Notes: generated by a model from the letters alone, not told the origin. A DNA stretch of 64,000 nucleotides from Sutcliffiella tianshenii (GCF_016908565.1 NZ_JAFBED010000005.1:62001-126000); one strand, 5' to 3'; counted from the first letter of the stretch, positions 50,214-58,757 are shown. Made by a program: numbers and translations.

Positions 50214-50961
50214 ACAATCCCCCTAAATATGCCGATTGCACGGTTTCATTGTTCATGATTTCTTCAGGAGTGCCATCCGCCAACAGCCTTCCATTGAAAA
50301 GCACTGTCACAGAATCAGATAGATCGAGAATCATATCCATTTTGTGTTCGATCAAAATGATCGTACGATCTCCTTGAGCTTTTATCAGCTTTATCACTTC
50401 CAGGATGGCAGGTACCTCCTCTATCGACATTCCAGCAGTGGGTTCATCCAGAAGGAGGATCTCGGTTTCCAATGCCAAAAGCATCGCAATCTCAAGTTTT
50501 CGCTTTTCTCCATGCGCCAGGTTCCTCGCGAGTGAGTCCGCCTTCTTATCCAACAGTACTGTCGTTAAAAGTTCCATGGCCCTCACTTCAAAATCCTTGA
50601 AGTGCAGGAAGTGGGAAAACATGTTGTATCGGACCCCTTTTTGCGATTGAACGGCAATCCTTACGTTCTCCAAAACAGTTAAGTTAGGGAAAACATTGGT
50701 TATTTGAAAGGAGCGACCTATCCCTTTTCTCGTCCGCTTCATCGGAGTCAGCTTCGTGATGTCCTCCCCTTTCCAATAGACCTGGCCCCTTGTCGGTTTC
50801 AGTTGCCCGCTTAGCAAATTGAAAAAGGTGGTTTTTCCTGCACCGTTTGGACCAATGATCGATTTGAAATGGTTGGGCTCGACCTTAAAATTCACCCCGT
50901 CCACCGCAACATGCCCTCCAAAAGCTATCGTTAGATCCTTTGTTTCTAAAATGGGATTCAC
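50194..50961 (-). CDS. ABC transporter ATPase, LivG-like
   Basis: This 255-residue ATPase has Walker A IGPNGAGKTTFFNL, the LivG-specific RKGIGRSFQITNVFPNLTVLEN region, a variant signature NLAHGEKRKLEIAMLL and Walker B ILLLDEPTAGM. The first ATG is used, with AAGGAGGGA upstream. A long hairpin separates it from the binding-protein gene, which is consistent with lower expression of the membrane part. Confidence 0.93.
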   Translation of the reverse strand: MNPILETKDLTIAFGGHVAVDGVNFKVEPNHFKSIIGPNGAGKTTFFNLLSGQLKPTRGQVYWKGEDITKLTPMKRTRKGIGRSFQITNVFPNLTVLENVRIAVQSQKGVRYNMFSHFLHFKDFEVRAMELLTTVLLDKKADSLARNLAHGEKRKLEIAMLLALETEILLLDEPTAGMSIEEVPAILEVIKLIKAQGDRTIILIEHKMDMILDLSDSVTVLFNGRLLADGTPEEIMNNETVQSAYLGGLYDDNAS

Positions 50962-51009
50962 CTTGCTTCCCTCCTTTTAGTTTTTATGTAAGTTCAGAAA
51001 TATAGCACG

Positions 51010-51042
51010 AAGGAACTTTAGAGCAGAGCTCCAAAGTTCCTT
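51010..51042 (-). other. mRNA hairpin between the binding-protein and ATPase genes
   Basis: AAGGAACTTT-GAGC and GCTC-AAAGTTCCTT pair with one mismatch and an AGA loop. No T-run follows on the minus strand, so it probably protects the upstream binding-protein mRNA or reduces read-through instead of ending transcription. Confidence 0.65.
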
Positions 51043-51051
51043 TCTTCATGA

Positions 51052-52269
51052 TTAATTTCGAACTGGTGGGGCCGTTTCCTCAGGGGATAGCTCCCTGATC
51101 AGAACTGGCACAGGATAATCTACCCCATCCACCTTTTCCAAGCGAATTGCATATAGGGTCTGCATCGCCTGATGATCTTCAGGGCGGAATGTCATTTGAC
51201 CCTTTGGTGTATCAAAGCTCATTCCTTCCATCGTTTTAATGATTGTATCTGTATCTGTATTCCCCTCTGTTTTCTTCAGGGCTTCGACGATGGCAATTGC
51301 TGCAGACATCCCGCCTGGGGTAAACAGATCCGGCACTTCCCCATTGAATTTTTCCTTATGCTTTTCCACGAGCCAATCGTTTATCGGATTGTCGGGCAGT
51401 GTATGATAGTAAACTGAAAACCCTTCCATCCCGATCAACTGCTCCATTGTGGCAAGTGCTGCAATATCAGGGGCACCAGTGGAAATCTTGATTCCCCTGT
51501 CCTGCACCTTCATATCTGATATCTGGTTCCATGGTGAGTTTGCCCCAGCCCATACGACGAAAAGATAGTCAGGTTTTGCATCCAGGATTTTCTGGATATT
51601 GGATGTGAAATCCGTTGCTGCCGGATCTGCATACTCTTCCAACACGATATCCGCTCCGAGCGCTATCGCAGCTTCTTTGAATGCTGCAACTCCGTCATGA
51701 CCGAACGAATAGTCAGGGGCCAGTGTAGCAATTTTAACTCCTTTACCTGCGATCGCCGCCGCTCCAGCCACTGCATCCTGGGAGGAGTTGCGCGCCGTAC
51801 GGAAAATGTATTTATTCCAGTCGGCACCCGTAATGCTATCCGCTACAGCCGGTTCCACAATCATCACCTTTTCATATTCCTCTGCCAGAGGCAGCACTGC
51901 CAATGTGTCCCCGGAACTTGATGATCCCACCAGGAAATCCACTTCATCTTCTTCTAATAGTTTAGTAGCTTTTTGGATGGCGACTTCCGGTTTGGTCTCC
52001 GTATCCTCCACCACAAACTCGATCTTATGGCCGTTCACTTCCATGGTTCCTTCTGTTGCATAATCCAAGCCAAGTTCAAAGCCCTGTACCGTCTGTTTTC
52101 CATAGGTTTCCAATGCCCCTGTCAGGGAAGCCAGTACGCCCACTTTGATCACCTTTTTATCATTTTCCCCGCTTGAAGAATCCGAATCTGTCCCTGCATT
52201 GCTGTTACAGCCGGCAAGCACCAATATGATCATACAGGCAAGCAGAAACCCAATTTTCCAATTTTTCAT
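51052..52269 (-). CDS. ABC substrate-binding lipoprotein (Leu/Ile/Val-BP family)
   Basis: This 405-residue lipoprotein has a signal peptide ending MIILVLAGCNSN (lipobox LAGC). The periplasmic-binding fold type I follows, with VIKVGVLASLTGALETYGKQ, VDFLVGSSSSGDTLAVLP and a C-terminal GQMTFRPEDHQAMQTLYAIR region. It captures the ligand for the LivHMGF-like importer. First gene of the operon, behind GAGGGGGA and a promoter with the SARP-like direct repeat. Ligand unknown; amide- and aromatic-acid-binding relatives exist in this family. Confidence 0.93.
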   Translation of the reverse strand: MKNWKIGFLLACMIILVLAGCNSNAGTDSDSSSGENDKKVIKVGVLASLTGALETYGKQTVQGFELGLDYATEGTMEVNGHKIEFVVEDTETKPEVAIQKATKLLEEDEVDFLVGSSSSGDTLAVLPLAEEYEKVMIVEPAVADSITGADWNKYIFRTARNSSQDAVAGAAAIAGKGVKIATLAPDYSFGHDGVAAFKEAAIALGADIVLEEYADPAATDFTSNIQKILDAKPDYLFVVWAGANSPWNQISDMKVQDRGIKISTGAPDIAALATMEQLIGMEGFSVYYHTLPDNPINDWLVEKHKEKFNGEVPDLFTPGGMSAAIAIVEALKKTEGNTDTDTIIKTMEGMSFDTPKGQMTFRPEDHQAMQTLYAIRLEKVDGVDYPVPVLIRELSPEETAPPVRN

Positions 52270-52313
52270 TGATTTTCCCCCTCATTAACTTTTATTAGAA
52301 AAGTTGTACCCCT

Positions 52314-52346
52314 ATCGTAAAAGGGAGGGGTTACAAATGAGTTACA
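52314..52346 (-). promoter_or_regulatory. SARP-like direct-repeat operator and -10 of the Liv/KAS operon
   Basis: Minus strand: TGTAACT (52346-52340), four bases, TGTAACC (52335-52329), nine bases, then -10 TACGAT (52319-52314), about 45 bp before the ATG. The heptamers repeat with an 11-bp period and the -35 is poor, so an activator is expected. The layout and most bases are the same as at 41430-41462. The likely binder is the BTAD regulator encoded just upstream. Confidence 0.68.
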
Positions 52347-52350
52347 TATA

Positions 52351-52392
52351 AAAAAATCCCCCAAACCCACACATTGAGTGGCAGGAAGGGGG
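52351..52392 (-). terminator. Terminator of the BTAD regulator gene
   Basis: CCCCC/GGGGG outside and CCAC/GTGG inside form the stem; on the minus strand ATTTTTTT follows. It ends just before the importer promoter. Confidence 0.7.
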
Positions 52393-52405
52393 CATTTACC
52401 GTCAT

Positions 52406-55400
52406 TCAATTTGCTTTACCGAGTACCATGTCATACATCTGCTTGGTGGTGGACATTGGTTCCACACCAAGTTCATTTTCAAGATAGGCCTTACATTTTG
52501 CAAACCATTTCATTGCCTGTGGTCGATTATTTTTTTGATAATAACAGAACATGAGAAGCCGGTATGCCTCTTCCCATGTCGGGTCCTTTTCGATTATCTT
52601 TTCGCAGTAGTGGATGGCTTGATCAAAGCTTCTTCCTGCAACAAGCAGCTGTGCTATTTTTTCACAAGCACGTAAATAATAGACTAGTAGCCGTTCTCGC
52701 TCATTCAAGCACCAATCCGCATACTTCTGTTCAGGGAGGAAATCCCCTTTATACAGTTCCAGCGCTTTCTCTAGCAGTGTTAAAGCTTTACCCGGCTCCT
52801 TTTCATCCAGCCCGATATGAGCGAGCGTTTCAAACTCCATACAATCCAGAACATAACCGCTGCTTGGATTCAATCCATAGGTGTTTCCGTTTCTATGGAT
52901 GAAAAAAGGCTCCATCCGCGCTTTTCGGTCAGGCTCCAAAGCATTGTTCAATGCATTCAAGGCTACCTTGAAATCCCTTGTCACTGTTTTTTCGGGAATA
53001 TTTGGCCAAAGTGATGCAAAAATGTCATCTTTGACAATCTGCTTTTTCCTTTTCGTCACAAAAAACTCCAACAGCTCTTTTGCTTTTATCCGCTGCCAGT
53101 CCTTGGAATCCAGCTCTTTTGATCCAAGCCAAACCCTCAATCCTCCAAGAGTCTGGATTTTCAACGTATAGCCTGGATGATTATGAGCATTCGCAAAGCC
53201 AAGTTCATTCAGCAGGGATGTCACGTACGTACGCTGAATATCCCGTTGTTCTGCTTCCTGTAGCAAGGGTGTGAATTTCTGAATATCGCTTGGCCCGAAT
53301 GTTGTGCGGTTAAATAGCATGAACTCATAGTTGCCAGATTGAAGAAGCAACAAAAAGCGGTTCATCGAGTCTTCGAAGTTCGCCCATTCTTCCTGCCCAT
53401 GAAAATGGATGGAGCGCCAGTAGTAGAAAAGTAGCTCCCCATATTCATCGCCGCACTTTTGAAGCAGACTGTAGGCACGCACTCCATAGTAATCGACCTT
53501 CTCCCATTTTCCATTCACGATCGATGCTATTTTCATGGATAGATAGATTAAGCCTGAAAGCCAGTTGTCCTTGACCAACTCTGTTTCCTTCAAGGCTTCC
53601 TCCCCGCAGATGATCGCTTTTTCATATGCACCTTGATTGGCAAATAAAAGACATAGCCCCATATTCGCTTCCGCTTTTCCTCTTGAAATATTCAATTCAT
53701 CCATGATGTTCAAAGCAGTTTCATAGCATTGCTTGGCAAGTGTCGCATCATAAACTTCCATCAATTGAACCGCATGACCCAATCGGATCCAGCCGCATGC
53801 CTCCACAAAAGGGGCCTGCAATTTGATCCCCTGCTTGATCCCCGCATCCGCCAATTTCTTTGCCTGTTCCGCATTCCCCATAAATACCTCTACTAAAGAC
53901 AACAGAAGATCTGTTTCTCTATGGGATTGAGGCAGGATGCCTTCCACCTGTTCCCTTTTAGTGGAGGAAAGCAATTTTTTGGCCTTTTGCAGCTTTCCAG
54001 AGCGGAGCATTATTCTCGGTTCCAGATTATTCCCTGAAATATTCTTATAGGAAGCTTCCACCTTATCAAACCATGCCAGCGCCTTTGTCGCCTGACCTGC
54101 ATTCAATAGGTTCTCCGCCATAATGGAATAGAGCTGATTTTGCTCTATGGCCTCCACCTTAGTAGTGCCCAGCAGTTGGATAGCCTCAGAGAGCAGCCTC
54201 TCTGCTTTTACCGGCTGGATGGTGTCCAAATAGATTCTTGCAATCCCCTTCAAAGATCTAATGGCTGCAAGTGCATCACTCGACTCCCTGGAGGCTGTCA
54301 GTGCCAGCATATAGGCTTTTTCCGCTTCTTCATACTGGCACCGATAGCGATAGATTTCACCTTGGATAAACCAGAGCATGTAGTACTTTCCCTTAATCCT
54401 GTCATTGATCTTCAGTAGCTTTTCAAGCATATAAGAAAGCTGTCCCTGTTCGATAAGCTGCAAGCCAAACTCATGAATCAATGCTGCTATGGCTGAATAA
54501 TCCGCCATCTTTTCCAAATGGGAGATGGCGGATAGTATATCCCGTTTTTTTATATACCACTTCGAACATCGTTTGTGCAGCAGGATATATTGCTCTTCCT
54601 GCTGCTTCAGCCGCCTTTCCAGAAACTCCTTGAATAACGCATGGTAGCGATATTGATTGGCTCCTGATGCGCTAATGAATATATGCCTTTCAGCAAGTGT
54701 CTGCAACAAGTAGTTCGATCCGTTGATACCAAGGATCTCATCACACATTTCGCCTGTCATGATATCAAGGATCGAGGTTTGCTCCAAAAACTGTTGTACC
54801 ATCGGGGTTTGTTTCGTGAAGACCTCTGTTGCCAAATATTTGAACAGATCGTCCAATGTCCCCGACGTGGAGATCAGGCCATTTTGGACCGACTGCTCCC
54901 CCAACCTTTGGCTCAGAAGCCCTATTGCCATTACCCATCCTTCGGAAAGGGAATACACCTCTTCTACCTGCTCCTCTGTTACATCCATCATATAGATATC
55001 CTGTAGAAGGACCTCGACCTCTTCTTTGGAAAACTTTAAATCCTCTTCATTAAATTCCAAAAGTTCATTCTTTACCTTCATTGCTGTGAGAACATCCCAA
55101 TCCGGAAATTCCCTTGATATCAATAGGAGATGCAGGTTTTGGGGGATATGCTGCAGCAACCAATGGAACCATGTGACAATCTCCGCATTTCCCTGAACCA
55201 GATGAAAATCGTCTATGATAAAGATGATCGGTTCCTTGTGATGCAACAGTTCATTCAAGAATAAAGAGCATAGATCCTGTATTTCCTCATCCCGGATATA
55301 CCTGTCCATTCTTTCGAGATAGGAAAGAATCTTTCCTCCGAATCCTTCTTTATCCCTTCTGATGGCATGAACGACATAACGAAGAAAAGGAATCAGTTCA

Positions 55401-55630
55401 TCATCAAATTCTGTCGCAGTATACCAATATGCAGAAACATCGAATGTAGGAACAAAAGAAGCCACGATGGTGCTCTTTCCATACCCGGGACCAGAATGGA
55501 CAATGGTCACACTATGACTGGTAACCGCTTTCATTTTTCTTGCCACTTTTGCACGCCTCAACACATAATCCTTCACGATTGGAGTTGTGAGTTTTGTATG
55601 GAGGATTGTGCTTGTATCATGTGAAGACAT
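52406..55630 (-). CDS. AfsR/SARP-like regulator: STAND ATPase, TPR-like region, winged helix and BTAD
   Basis: This 1074-residue regulator has an N-terminal MalT-like STAND NTPase (Walker A HSGPGYGKSTIV at about 45-56, Walker B IIFIIDDFHLV), a long helical TPR-like middle (about 350-800), an OmpR/SARP-type winged helix (about 820-925, LGGLRVWLGSKEL ... AKELLEFF ... DIFASLWPN) and a C-terminal BTAD domain (about 930-1070). Unlike MalT itself there is no LuxR-type HTH at the end. I place the start at 55630, with GGGGGCAGGAT upstream; ATG 55660 has no ribosome site. Such proteins bind a ligand and ATP, oligomerise and activate transcription. It is next to the importer operon whose promoter carries a SARP-like repeat and is very likely its activator. 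Confidence 0.9.
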   Translation of the reverse strand: MSSHDTSTILHTKLTTPIVKDYVLRRAKVARKMKAVTSHSVTIVHSGPGYGKSTIVASFVPTFDVSAYWYTATEFDDELIPFLRYVVHAIRRDKEGFGGKILSYLERMDRYIRDEEIQDLCSLFLNELLHHKEPIIFIIDDFHLVQGNAEIVTWFHWLLQHIPQNLHLLLISREFPDWDVLTAMKVKNELLEFNEEDLKFSKEEVEVLLQDIYMMDVTEEQVEEVYSLSEGWVMAIGLLSQRLGEQSVQNGLISTSGTLDDLFKYLATEVFTKQTPMVQQFLEQTSILDIMTGEMCDEILGINGSNYLLQTLAERHIFISASGANQYRYHALFKEFLERRLKQQEEQYILLHKRCSKWYIKKRDILSAISHLEKMADYSAIAALIHEFGLQLIEQGQLSYMLEKLLKINDRIKGKYYMLWFIQGEIYRYRCQYEEAEKAYMLALTASRESSDALAAIRSLKGIARIYLDTIQPVKAERLLSEAIQLLGTTKVEAIEQNQLYSIMAENLLNAGQATKALAWFDKVEASYKNISGNNLEPRIMLRSGKLQKAKKLLSSTKREQVEGILPQSHRETDLLLSLVEVFMGNAEQAKKLADAGIKQGIKLQAPFVEACGWIRLGHAVQLMEVYDATLAKQCYETALNIMDELNISRGKAEANMGLCLLFANQGAYEKAIICGEEALKETELVKDNWLSGLIYLSMKIASIVNGKWEKVDYYGVRAYSLLQKCGDEYGELLFYYWRSIHFHGQEEWANFEDSMNRFLLLLQSGNYEFMLFNRTTFGPSDIQKFTPLLQEAEQRDIQRTYVTSLLNELGFANAHNHPGYTLKIQTLGGLRVWLGSKELDSKDWQRIKAKELLEFFVTKRKKQIVKDDIFASLWPNIPEKTVTRDFKVALNALNNALEPDRKARMEPFFIHRNGNTYGLNPSSGYVLDCMEFETLAHIGLDEKEPGKALTLLEKALELYKGDFLPEQKYADWCLNERERLLVYYLRACEKIAQLLVAGRSFDQAIHYCEKIIEKDPTWEEAYRLLMFCYYQKNNRPQAMKWFAKCKAYLENELGVEPMSTTKQMYDMVLGKAN

Positions 55631-55711
55631 TATCCTGCCCCCTAGTTCAGAATATTCCATCTTTTTATTCTATTATAATGGAAAAATACATAAGGCACAT
55701 ACGCTTTTACA

Positions 55712-55738
55712 TAAAAAAGAGAGCCGCCTCAGCTCTCT
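55712..55738 (-). terminator. Terminator of the signal peptidase gene
   Basis: AGAGAGC and GCTCTCT form a perfect stem; on the minus strand six T follow. Confidence 0.82.
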
Positions 55739-55753
55739 CCAACTATTCTCCAA

Positions 55754-56317
55754 CTATTTGAAAGTTGTACCAAATTCATCGGCCGGCCAATAGCGGATAT
55801 GAACCTTTCCAACAATGTCTTCTATTTTTATAAAGCCGAAATGACGGCTATCCCGGCTGCCAAGACGATTGTCCCCGATCACAAACACATGACCCTTCGG
55901 AACCTTTTCTACACCGGTCAGTTCTTCAAGAGTAAAGTCGCCGGTGAAATTGCCGCCAAGTATCCGAAGATTATCCGAGCTGATGAACGGCTCCAGCACA
56001 AGTTTATCATTTACATACAACATATCTCTCTTATATTCTATTTTATCTCCCGGTAACCCTATCACTCTTTTCACATAGTCTTCCTCGGTGTTGTCCTGAT
56101 GGAACACGACAACATCGAATCGTTCCGGTACAGAGAAAGCATAAACCATTTTATTTACCATCAGGAAGTTCCCTTCTTCTAATGTAGGGTTCATGGAATG
56201 GCCTTCCACTACATAATTGGAAAAGAACAGGGCACGGATCATAATAACCAAAAGGAAAGAGACAAGCAACCACTTCATCGCTGATTTACGCTGTACGTTT
56301 GTATTCTTTTCTTTCAA
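55754..56317 (-). CDS. sipV: Signal peptidase I (Sip/LepB type)
   Basis: This 187-residue type I signal peptidase has one N-terminal membrane anchor (LLVSFLLVIMIRALFF), catalytic Ser41 in VEGHSMNPTL and the general base Lys83 in DYVKRVIGLPGDK, and the closing VFVIGDNRLGSRDSR box. It removes signal peptides from secreted proteins at the outer face of the membrane. Location beside a TVP38 gene corresponds to B. subtilis yhjE-sipV, so I use sipV, although sequence alone cannot separate the Sip paralogues. Confidence 0.9.
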   Translation of the reverse strand: MKEKNTNVQRKSAMKWLLVSFLLVIMIRALFFSNYVVEGHSMNPTLEEGNFLMVNKMVYAFSVPERFDVVVFHQDNTEEDYVKRVIGLPGDKIEYKRDMLYVNDKLVLEPFISSDNLRILGGNFTGDFTLEELTGVEKVPKGHVFVIGDNRLGSRDSRHFGFIKIEDIVGKVHIRYWPADEFGTTFK

Positions 56318-56406
56318 TTCATAACCCCCGAAATTAATCTGTTAGGTCTATTGTACCAACAATCATCCATTATCACAATATACTGAATTCTCGATAATAT
56401 TCTATT

Positions 56407-57012
56407 TTATTTATCTGCCGAAAGCTGCAGGCGCAATTCTACCTTTTTTCCAATATACCATAAGACAAGCATGATCGTTAAAGCGATCACTGTTTTAATA
56501 GGGGCACGGATAAAAGATATAATATCATACCCGATATAGCTTATTGTAAAAATCATGACCATCTTACCCGCTAACAGCGCCAGAAAAAACTGATAGAATT
56601 TTATCCGTGATAAACCCGCCACCATATTGATCAAAAATGACGGAGTGAAGGGGAAACATAATAAAAAGAAGATCGGCCCGAATCCATGCCTTTCAATCCA
56701 GGACATCGTCTTTCTGATTTTCTCTTTTTCAAGCTGCCTCTGAACCCATTTATTTCGTTTAAGCTTTGTAGCCAAAAAGTAAACAATGACCGCACCCACA
56801 ACCGTTCCCGACCATGAAATCAGGAACCCCAGCCATAAACCAAATGCCGCAGCGTTTGCCATGACAATCACAATCAGCGGCAGAAACGGTAAAAACGCTT
56901 CTAGAACCACCAGTAAAAATCCCGGTAGCGGGCCAAAGGACTTATAATCCTGAAGGCCCTCCAAAAGATTATCCATCGTTAGCAGATCTTTCAAGAAATT
57001 TATCATATCCAT
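56407..57012 (-). CDS. yhjE: TVP38/TMEM64 (VTT domain) membrane protein, YhjE-like
   Basis: This 201-residue DedA/VTT-type protein has helices with the re-entrant pattern LEAFLPFLPLIVIVMANAAA and FGPIFFLLCFPFTPSFLINMVAG. Members of this superfamily move lipids such as undecaprenyl phosphate or phosphatidylethanolamine across the membrane; this one is uncharacterised. Synteny with the signal peptidase gene suggests YhjE. Starts with ATG at 57012; ATGGATATG gives two close starts. Confidence 0.86.
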   Translation of the reverse strand: MDMINFLKDLLTMDNLLEGLQDYKSFGPLPGFLLVVLEAFLPFLPLIVIVMANAAAFGLWLGFLISWSGTVVGAVIVYFLATKLKRNKWVQRQLEKEKIRKTMSWIERHGFGPIFFLLCFPFTPSFLINMVAGLSRIKFYQFFLALLAGKMVMIFTISYIGYDIISFIRAPIKTVIALTIMLVLWYIGKKVELRLQLSADK

Positions 57013-57139
57013 GTAGGTTAACTCCGCTTCTGTCTATATCTATCATCTCTTATTGTACTAGTTATTTCTATAATCACCCATAAAATTACACAAAATCTTT
57101 ACATTTTTTTATAAAGTATTAAATACCCGATTAAAAGAA

Positions 57140-57180
57140 AAAACAACCACCCATTCACTTTGCGGAATGGATGGTTGATA
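57140..57180 (-). terminator. Terminator of the VOC gene at 57.2 kb
   Basis: AACCAtCCATTCC and GAATGGgTGGTT pair on the minus strand, followed by GTTTTTTC. Confidence 0.75.
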
Positions 57181-57188
57181 TAATATTT

Positions 57189-57608
57189 TTAAGAAGCGGT
57201 ACCTTGTTGCATGTAAAACACTTCCCAGAGGTGTCCGTTTATATCTTCAAAGCCCCAGCCATACATGAAGCCGTGATCCTGTGGGTCATTGGATGGCTTT
57301 CCTCCGGCTTCGAATGCCCTGTTCACGATTTCATCCACCTCTTCCCGGCTATTGGCAGTAAGGGCAATGATGACCTCCGAGCTTTTGGCTGTATCCGAAA
57401 TGTCCTTCTTTGTAAACGACCTAAAATAATCCTCCACGAGCAGCATCGCGAAAATATTTTCACTGATCACCATGCATGTTGCGTTTTCATCAGTAAACTG
57501 GGGGTTGAACTCAAATCCGATTTTCGAAAAGAATTCTATCGTCTCATCAAGATTTTTCACCGGCAAATTCACAAATATCTTATCTGCTTTTAAAGCCAAG
57601 CTTTTCAC
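57189..57608 (-). CDS. VOC-family (glyoxalase/bleomycin-resistance fold) protein
   Basis: This 139-residue protein has the paired beta-alpha-beta-beta-beta VOC fold: IFVNLPVKNLDETIEFFSKIGF, a variable middle and MYGWGFEDINGHLWEVFYM with the conserved GH-WE end that supplies a metal ligand. Similar proteins are annotated as lactoylglutathione lyase-like, but the substrate is unknown. Single gene with its own terminator; the near-complementary + strand frame is a shadow. Confidence 0.85.
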   Translation of the reverse strand: MKSLALKADKIFVNLPVKNLDETIEFFSKIGFEFNPQFTDENATCMVISENIFAMLLVEDYFRSFTKKDISDTAKSSEVIIALTANSREEVDEIVNRAFEAGGKPSNDPQDHGFMYGWGFEDINGHLWEVFYMQQGTAS

Positions 57609-57702
57609 CAGCCCTTCAATTTTTTGCTACATCTTAAATATTTCACTGCAAACTTATAATCTCCTTCTTTAGCTTACGAAAAAAGGAGATAACAATAATG
57701 TT

Positions 57703-58107
57703 CTAACCTTTTGTCCTTTTATTTTCCGGCTGCTTCAGCCAATGCCTGATTCCTTTTCCGGCCAACGGCTCATCATTGTATCTCGGAATCACATGAAAAT
57801 GACTGTGAGGGATGGATTGGTTGGAAGCAACCCCCACATTCCACCCTAAAGTATAGCCATCTGGGGAGAACTTTTCATCGAGATATCCTTTTGCCTGCTG
57901 CAACAGATCATAGGAATCGTTCCATTCCTCCCTTGTCAGCTCAAAAGTATTTTCGCGGTGTTTTTTCGGGACAATGACTCCGCAGCCTTCGAGCACGTCC
58001 TGTTCTTTATCGTGCTGAAGGAAATAGCAGGTTTCGGTTTCAAAGACTATATTTTGATATGTATCGTCCTGCGGGTTGCAGAATGGGCAGTTTTTTTCGT
58101 AGGTCAT
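57703..58107 (-). CDS. HIT-family nucleotide hydrolase/transferase
   Basis: This 134-residue protein has CPFCNP at the N-terminus (a CXXC pair) and the histidine triad SIPHSHFHVIPR at about residues 100-111. The family hydrolyses nucleotide phosphoramidates or dinucleoside polyphosphates. It lies 32 nt after a VOC gene on the same strand and probably shares its transcript. Confidence 0.9.
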   Translation of the reverse strand: MTYEKNCPFCNPQDDTYQNIVFETETCYFLQHDKEQDVLEGCGVIVPKKHRENTFELTREEWNDSYDLLQQAKGYLDEKFSPDGYTLGWNVGVASNQSIPHSHFHVIPRYNDEPLAGKGIRHWLKQPENKRTKG

Positions 58108-58139
58108 GGTGCCTCCTTGGGATTATCGTTTTTCTTTTG

Positions 58140-58508
58140 TTACAGTGCGCGTTGTGTGAATGCCCAGCGGTGTCCGTCCACATCATCCAGCTCGAATTCG
58201 ATATCTCCCCATGGACGGGTGACAGGCTCGCCAATCGGCTGGCTTCCCAGATGGTGGTCGATCGGGACCAGCCCGTTCTCTTTGACCTGTCTGAAGTGCT
58301 GATGAACATCCTCGACTGCGGCATGGACAGCCGTATCTCCGGGAGTCACCGTGTCGGCTGGATGAAGCATGATGAGTCCGCTGCCTAAATGGAACCAATG
58401 CATCCCTTCGTATCCGTGCGAGTATTGGAATCCCGCTTTTTCGTACCATTCTTTTGATTTTTCAGTATCCAAGCAAAATAAAACGAGGTGATCGAGTCCT
58501 TTGATCAT
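58140..58508 (-). CDS. VOC-family protein
   Basis: This 122-residue protein starts IKGLDHLVLFCLDTEKSKEW and YEKAGF, with GMHWFHLGSGLIMLHP and a closing DIEFELDDVDGHRWAFTQ, a complete VOC repeat pair with the metal-binding His and Glu positions. The ATG at 58508 has GGAGG at 9 nt. The frame is open for another 52 codons upstream, but that part looks like an unrelated remnant (see 58555-58664). Substrate unknown; possible antibiotic- or aldehyde-detoxifying relative. Confidence 0.85.
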   Translation of the reverse strand: MIKGLDHLVLFCLDTEKSKEWYEKAGFQYSHGYEGMHWFHLGSGLIMLHPADTVTPGDTAVHAAVEDVHQHFRQVKENGLVPIDHHLGSQPIGEPVTRPWGDIEFELDDVDGHRWAFTQRAL

Positions 58509-58554
58509 ATATATGTTCCTCCCGGCTTGATTTTTGAGCATAACTAAAGATTTC

Positions 58555-58664
58555 TTCAGGATATTTGGAAGTTCTCTAGCGGATTTAGGCCAATTTCCTG
58601 TTTGCAGTATAGAAAGCTTAAAGTTTTTTGGGGTGCAGCCCGCTTTTCGATGAAAATAATTCAT
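58555..58664 (-). pseudogene. Possible remnant of an AraC-family regulator C-terminus
   Basis: In frame upstream of the VOC gene, the minus strand encodes YFHRKAGCTPKNFK. This matches the end of AraC-type DNA-binding domains (typically F-K-x-T-G-x-T-P-x-x-Y-R). A stop codon and a repeat array lie immediately upstream, and no other AraC part is present. The similarity covers only about 13 residues. Confidence 0.3.
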
Positions 58665-58757
58665 ATATCAACGGATTTGACAGAGATATCAACGAAAAAA
58701 ATTTTTTATCAACGAGTTTTTCGATATATCAACGAAAAGGAGGCAGATATCGATAAA
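58646..58757. repeat. Intergenic array with 20-21-nt period (ATCAACG core)
   Basis: ATATCAACG-type cores start at 58667, 58688, 58708 and 58728; a diverged unit ATCGATA lies at 58749 and a weaker one near 58646. Spacings are 21, 20, 20 and 21 nt. This is part of the 417-bp gap 58509-58925, which otherwise holds only the AraC-like remnant and the terminator of the peptidase gene. Confidence 0.75.

Noticed and set aside
57171-57593. 140-codon + strand frame overlapping the VOC gene.
   Set aside because: The minus frame has a clear VOC fold and a terminator; the + frame begins inside that terminator and has no ribosome site.
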